Source: Polymorphobacter sp. (GTDB taxonomy: Bacteria; Pseudomonadota; Alphaproteobacteria; Sphingomonadales; Sphingomonadaceae). From it: a stretch of DNA of 34,425 nucleotides. Numbering within the stretch: position 1 is the stretch's first letter; each line of letters starts with the position of its first letter. The notes beneath the pieces were generated by a model. It did no database searches. It was not told the DNA's origin and worked only from the letters and a program-made list of their open reading frames with translations. A program made the position numbers and the translations under genes. Shown here piece by piece: positions 32,499 to 34,425 of this stretch. The stretch spans positions 1 to 34,425 of the forward strand of contig NZ_JANYGL010000049.1 of assembly GCF_025362435.1 (NCBI RefSeq), in the 5' to 3' direction.

Positions 32499-34118
32499 AT
32501 GGTCGATACATACGACTTCATCATCGTCGGCGCGGGCTCGGCAGGGTGCGTCCTCGCCAACCGCCTGTCGGCCGATCCGGGCACGCGCGTCCTGCTGCTC
32601 GAGGCAGGCGGGCGCGACAACGGGACGATGATCAACATGCCCGGCGGGATCGCGCAGATCATTCCGCCCGACAAGCCTAGCCCGCACGACTGGGGTTTCT
32701 GGACCGTGCCGCAGGCCGAGCTCAACGACCGTCCGCTCTACTGGCCGCGCGGGCGCGTTCTCGGCGGGTCGTCGTCGATCAACGGCATGGTCTATATCCG
32801 CGGCCATGCCAGCGATTACGACCGCTGGGCGCAGCTCGGCCTGACCGGCTGGGGGTGGAGCGATGTCCTCCCCTATTTCCGCCGCTCCGAACATAGCGAG
32901 CGCGGCGGCGACGACTTTCACGGCGAGGGCGGGCCGCTGCATACGAGTACGCGCTGCTTGCCGCATGTCCTCAACGACGCCTTCATCAATGCCGCGGTCG
33001 AGGCTGGCTATCCGCGCACCGACGACTTCAACGGGCCGCAGTTCGAGGGCGCCGGACGATACGACTGCACGATCAAGAACGGCAGCCGCTGGTCGGCGGC
33101 GCGCGCATACCTCACCCCGGTGATGAAGCGCCCGAACCTCGAGGTCCGCACCGGCGTCCAGGTCGAGCGCGTTACCTTCGCCGGCACGCGCGCCACCGGC
33201 ATCGCCTATGTCCGCGACGGCAAGGCCGAGACGGTGACGGCGCGCGAGGTGATCCTGTGCGGCGGCACGGTCAACTCGCCGCAACTGCTGATGCTGTCGG
33301 GGGTCGGCCCGGCCGAACATCTGCGCGCGACAGGGATCGAGGTCGTCGCCGACCGCGCCGACGTCGGCGGCAATCTCCAGGACCATCTCGACCTGATCGT
33401 GCAATGGGCGTGCACCCTGCCGGTCACGCTCAACGCCAACGCGGCGACCTTCAACAAGATGAAGGCGCTGGCTTCGTGGCTGTTCGCCAAGTCGGGCACC
33501 GCGAGCTATATCCCGACGCCGACGGGTGCGTTCGTGTCGACCCGCGAAGGACTCGCCGCGCCCGATATCCAGATCCATTTCATGCCGTTGCGCGGTAATG
33601 CCCATGGCCGCGGGACGATGTCGCCCGAACATGGCTACCAGATGCACGTCTGCCAGCTCCGCCCCGAAAGCCGGGGGACGATCCGCCTCGCCGGGCCCGA
33701 TCCGCTGGCGCCGCCGCTGATCGATCCGCGTTACCTGACGGCGCACGAGGATATCGACACGCTCGTCGCCGGGGTCGGCATCGCCCGCAAGATCGGTGCG
33801 GCCCCGGCGTTCGACCTGTATCGCGGCGCGGAAACATGGCCGGGCGCTGCCGTCCAGTCGCGAGAGGCGATCGTCGCGGCGATGCGCGACTGGGGCGAGA
33901 CGATCTATCACCCGGTCGGCACGTGCCGGATGGGAGCCGACGATGCCTCGGTCGTCGACGGCTCGCTCCGCGTTCGCGGGGTCGAGGGGCTGCGCGTCGT
34001 CGATGCGTCGGTGATGCCGTACCTCGTCTCGGGCAACACCAACGCGCCGACGATCATGATAGCGGAGAAAGCCGCCGACTTGATAGCGGCGACGACGAAG
34101 CAAAGGCTCGCGGCATGA
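32499..34118 (+). CDS. GMC-family FAD-dependent alcohol dehydrogenase
   Basis: A 539-residue flavoenzyme of the glucose-methanol-choline family, close to choline dehydrogenase/AlkJ types. The FAD-binding motif [17 protein letters not shown] (7-23) is near the N-terminus, [18 protein letters not shown] is GMC signature 1, and [18 protein letters not shown] is signature 2. The catalytic pair is H471 (HPVGTCRMG) and an Asn in SGNTNAPTI (N513/N515). GGGAGG precedes the ATG. It is coupled by ATGA to an epoxide hydrolase-like gene, suggesting use of an alcohol or epoxide substrate. The actual substrate is unknown; choline itself would usually come with betB and betI, which are absent here. Confidence 0.92.
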   Translation: MVDTYDFIIVGAGSAGCVLANRLSADPGTRVLLLEAGGRDNGTMINMPGGIAQIIPPDKPSPHDWGFWTVPQAELNDRPLYWPRGRVLGGSSSINGMVYIRGHASDYDRWAQLGLTGWGWSDVLPYFRRSEHSERGGDDFHGEGGPLHTSTRCLPHVLNDAFINAAVEAGYPRTDDFNGPQFEGAGRYDCTIKNGSRWSAARAYLTPVMKRPNLEVRTGVQVERVTFAGTRATGIAYVRDGKAETVTAREVILCGGTVNSPQLLMLSGVGPAEHLRATGIEVVADRADVGGNLQDHLDLIVQWACTLPVTLNANAATFNKMKALASWLFAKSGTASYIPTPTGAFVSTREGLAAPDIQIHFMPLRGNAHGRGTMSPEHGYQMHVCQLRPESRGTIRLAGPDPLAPPLIDPRYLTAHEDIDTLVAGVGIARKIGAAPAFDLYRGAETWPGAAVQSREAIVAAMRDWGETIYHPVGTCRMGADDASVVDGSLRVRGVEGLRVVDASVMPYLVSGNTNAPTIMIAEKAADLIAATTKQRLAA

Positions 34119-34425
34119 GCGCGCTCGAACCCTTCACGCTGCCGGTCAATGCCGACGAAGCCGCGTGGATCCGCGACCGTGTCGCCGGCTACCGCTTCTT
34201 CGAGGAACCCGTCGACGCGAGCTGGGAATACGGGGCGAACCGCGCGTACATGGAGCGGCTGCGCGACTATTGGCTCAACGAGTTCGACTGGCCGGCGGCG
34301 GTCGCCCGCCTCAACCGCCATCCGCATTTTCGCGTCGAGGTCGAGCCCGGGCTAAAGCTTCACTGTATTCACCGCCGCTCGTCGCGCCCGGATGCGCGCC
34401 CGTTGCTGATCGCCCATGGCTGGCC
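34115..34425 (+). CDS. Epoxide hydrolase family protein, N-terminal part (cut by window edge)
   Basis: The first 103 codons are visible. The ATG overlaps the GMC gene stop as ATGA. The protein begins with an epoxide hydrolase N-terminal domain pattern (PF06441 type): [30 protein letters not shown], and at the edge LLIAHGWP, the start of the alpha/beta-hydrolase oxyanion motif. It would hydrolyse epoxides to diols, consistent with a catabolic pair with the upstream oxidoreductase. The catalytic residues lie beyond the window. Confidence 0.85.
   Translation, partial: MSALEPFTLPVNADEAAWIRDRVAGYRFFEEPVDASWEYGANRAYMERLRDYWLNEFDWPAAVARLNRHPHFRVEVEPGLKLHCIHRRSSRPDARPLLIAHGW

Noticed and set aside
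32001-34103. A 700-codon open frame on the minus strand opposite the GMC oxidoreductase
   Set aside because: It is antisense to a gene with clear motifs; its translation is Arg/Asp/Ala-rich with no domain, as expected from high-GC codon bias.
32499-34118. Choline dehydrogenase BetA as a firm call
   Set aside because: No betaine aldehyde dehydrogenase, BetI or choline transporter nearby, and an epoxide hydrolase-like gene is coupled instead; substrate left open.

Overview
The window is high-GC DNA from an alphaproteobacterium, almost certainly a sphingomonad (order Sphingomonadales). The basis is a serine palmitoyltransferase very like the Sphingomonas enzyme in a full sphingolipid locus, a TonB-dependent receptor of the Xanthomonas/Caulobacter type, and paired LptF/LptG genes beside the sphingolipid genes. 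Genes are densely packed with many 1-8 nt stop/start overlaps. I see no rRNA, CRISPR array, insertion sequence, integrase or prophage.

Left part (1-5.3 kb): a TonB-dependent outer-membrane receptor and a periplasmic YncE-like beta-propeller (cut by the window edge) on the minus strand, divergent from an OmpR-type response regulator and its histidine kinase. This looks like a regulated uptake locus. Then on the minus strand come HMG-CoA lyase, tRNA-Gln(TTG), a WecA/MraY-family sugar-phosphate transferase, an unusually long Wza-like SLBB export protein, a DUF192 protein and a tandem cold-shock-domain protein (5.3-11.5 kb).

Middle (11.6-14.9 kb): a translationally coupled coxG-xdhC-MocA-like trio for maturation of molybdenum hydroxylases, with no hydroxylase structural gene in view. 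It converges on an orphan contractile-tail tube protein (gp19 fold) lying just downstream of recX.

Core (16.2-25.1 kb): all plus strand, an acyl-AMP ligase, NAD-dependent ceramide reductase, acyl carrier protein, serine palmitoyltransferase, LptF, LptG, an FA2H-like fatty acid hydroxylase and a GNAT-like bacterial ceramide synthase. The first four and the last match the five-gene ceramide set known from Caulobacter. The LptFG pair and the hydroxylase in the same run suggest that the locus also modifies the ceramide and moves the sphingolipid toward the outer membrane, which in sphingomonads carries glycosphingolipid in place of LPS. This is the most interesting system in the window. Two repeat elements mark the locus: a nested palindrome before the reductase gene and a duplicated 23-bp unit after the synthase gene.

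Right part (25.2-34.4 kb): erpA-xth, an M23 peptidase, and a minus-strand run MBL hydrolase-nadA-nadC-RNase T2 interrupted by an oppositely oriented Phd/VapC toxin-antitoxin pair. A BLUF blue-light sensor, a GMC oxidoreductase and the start of an epoxide hydrolase follow on the plus strand.
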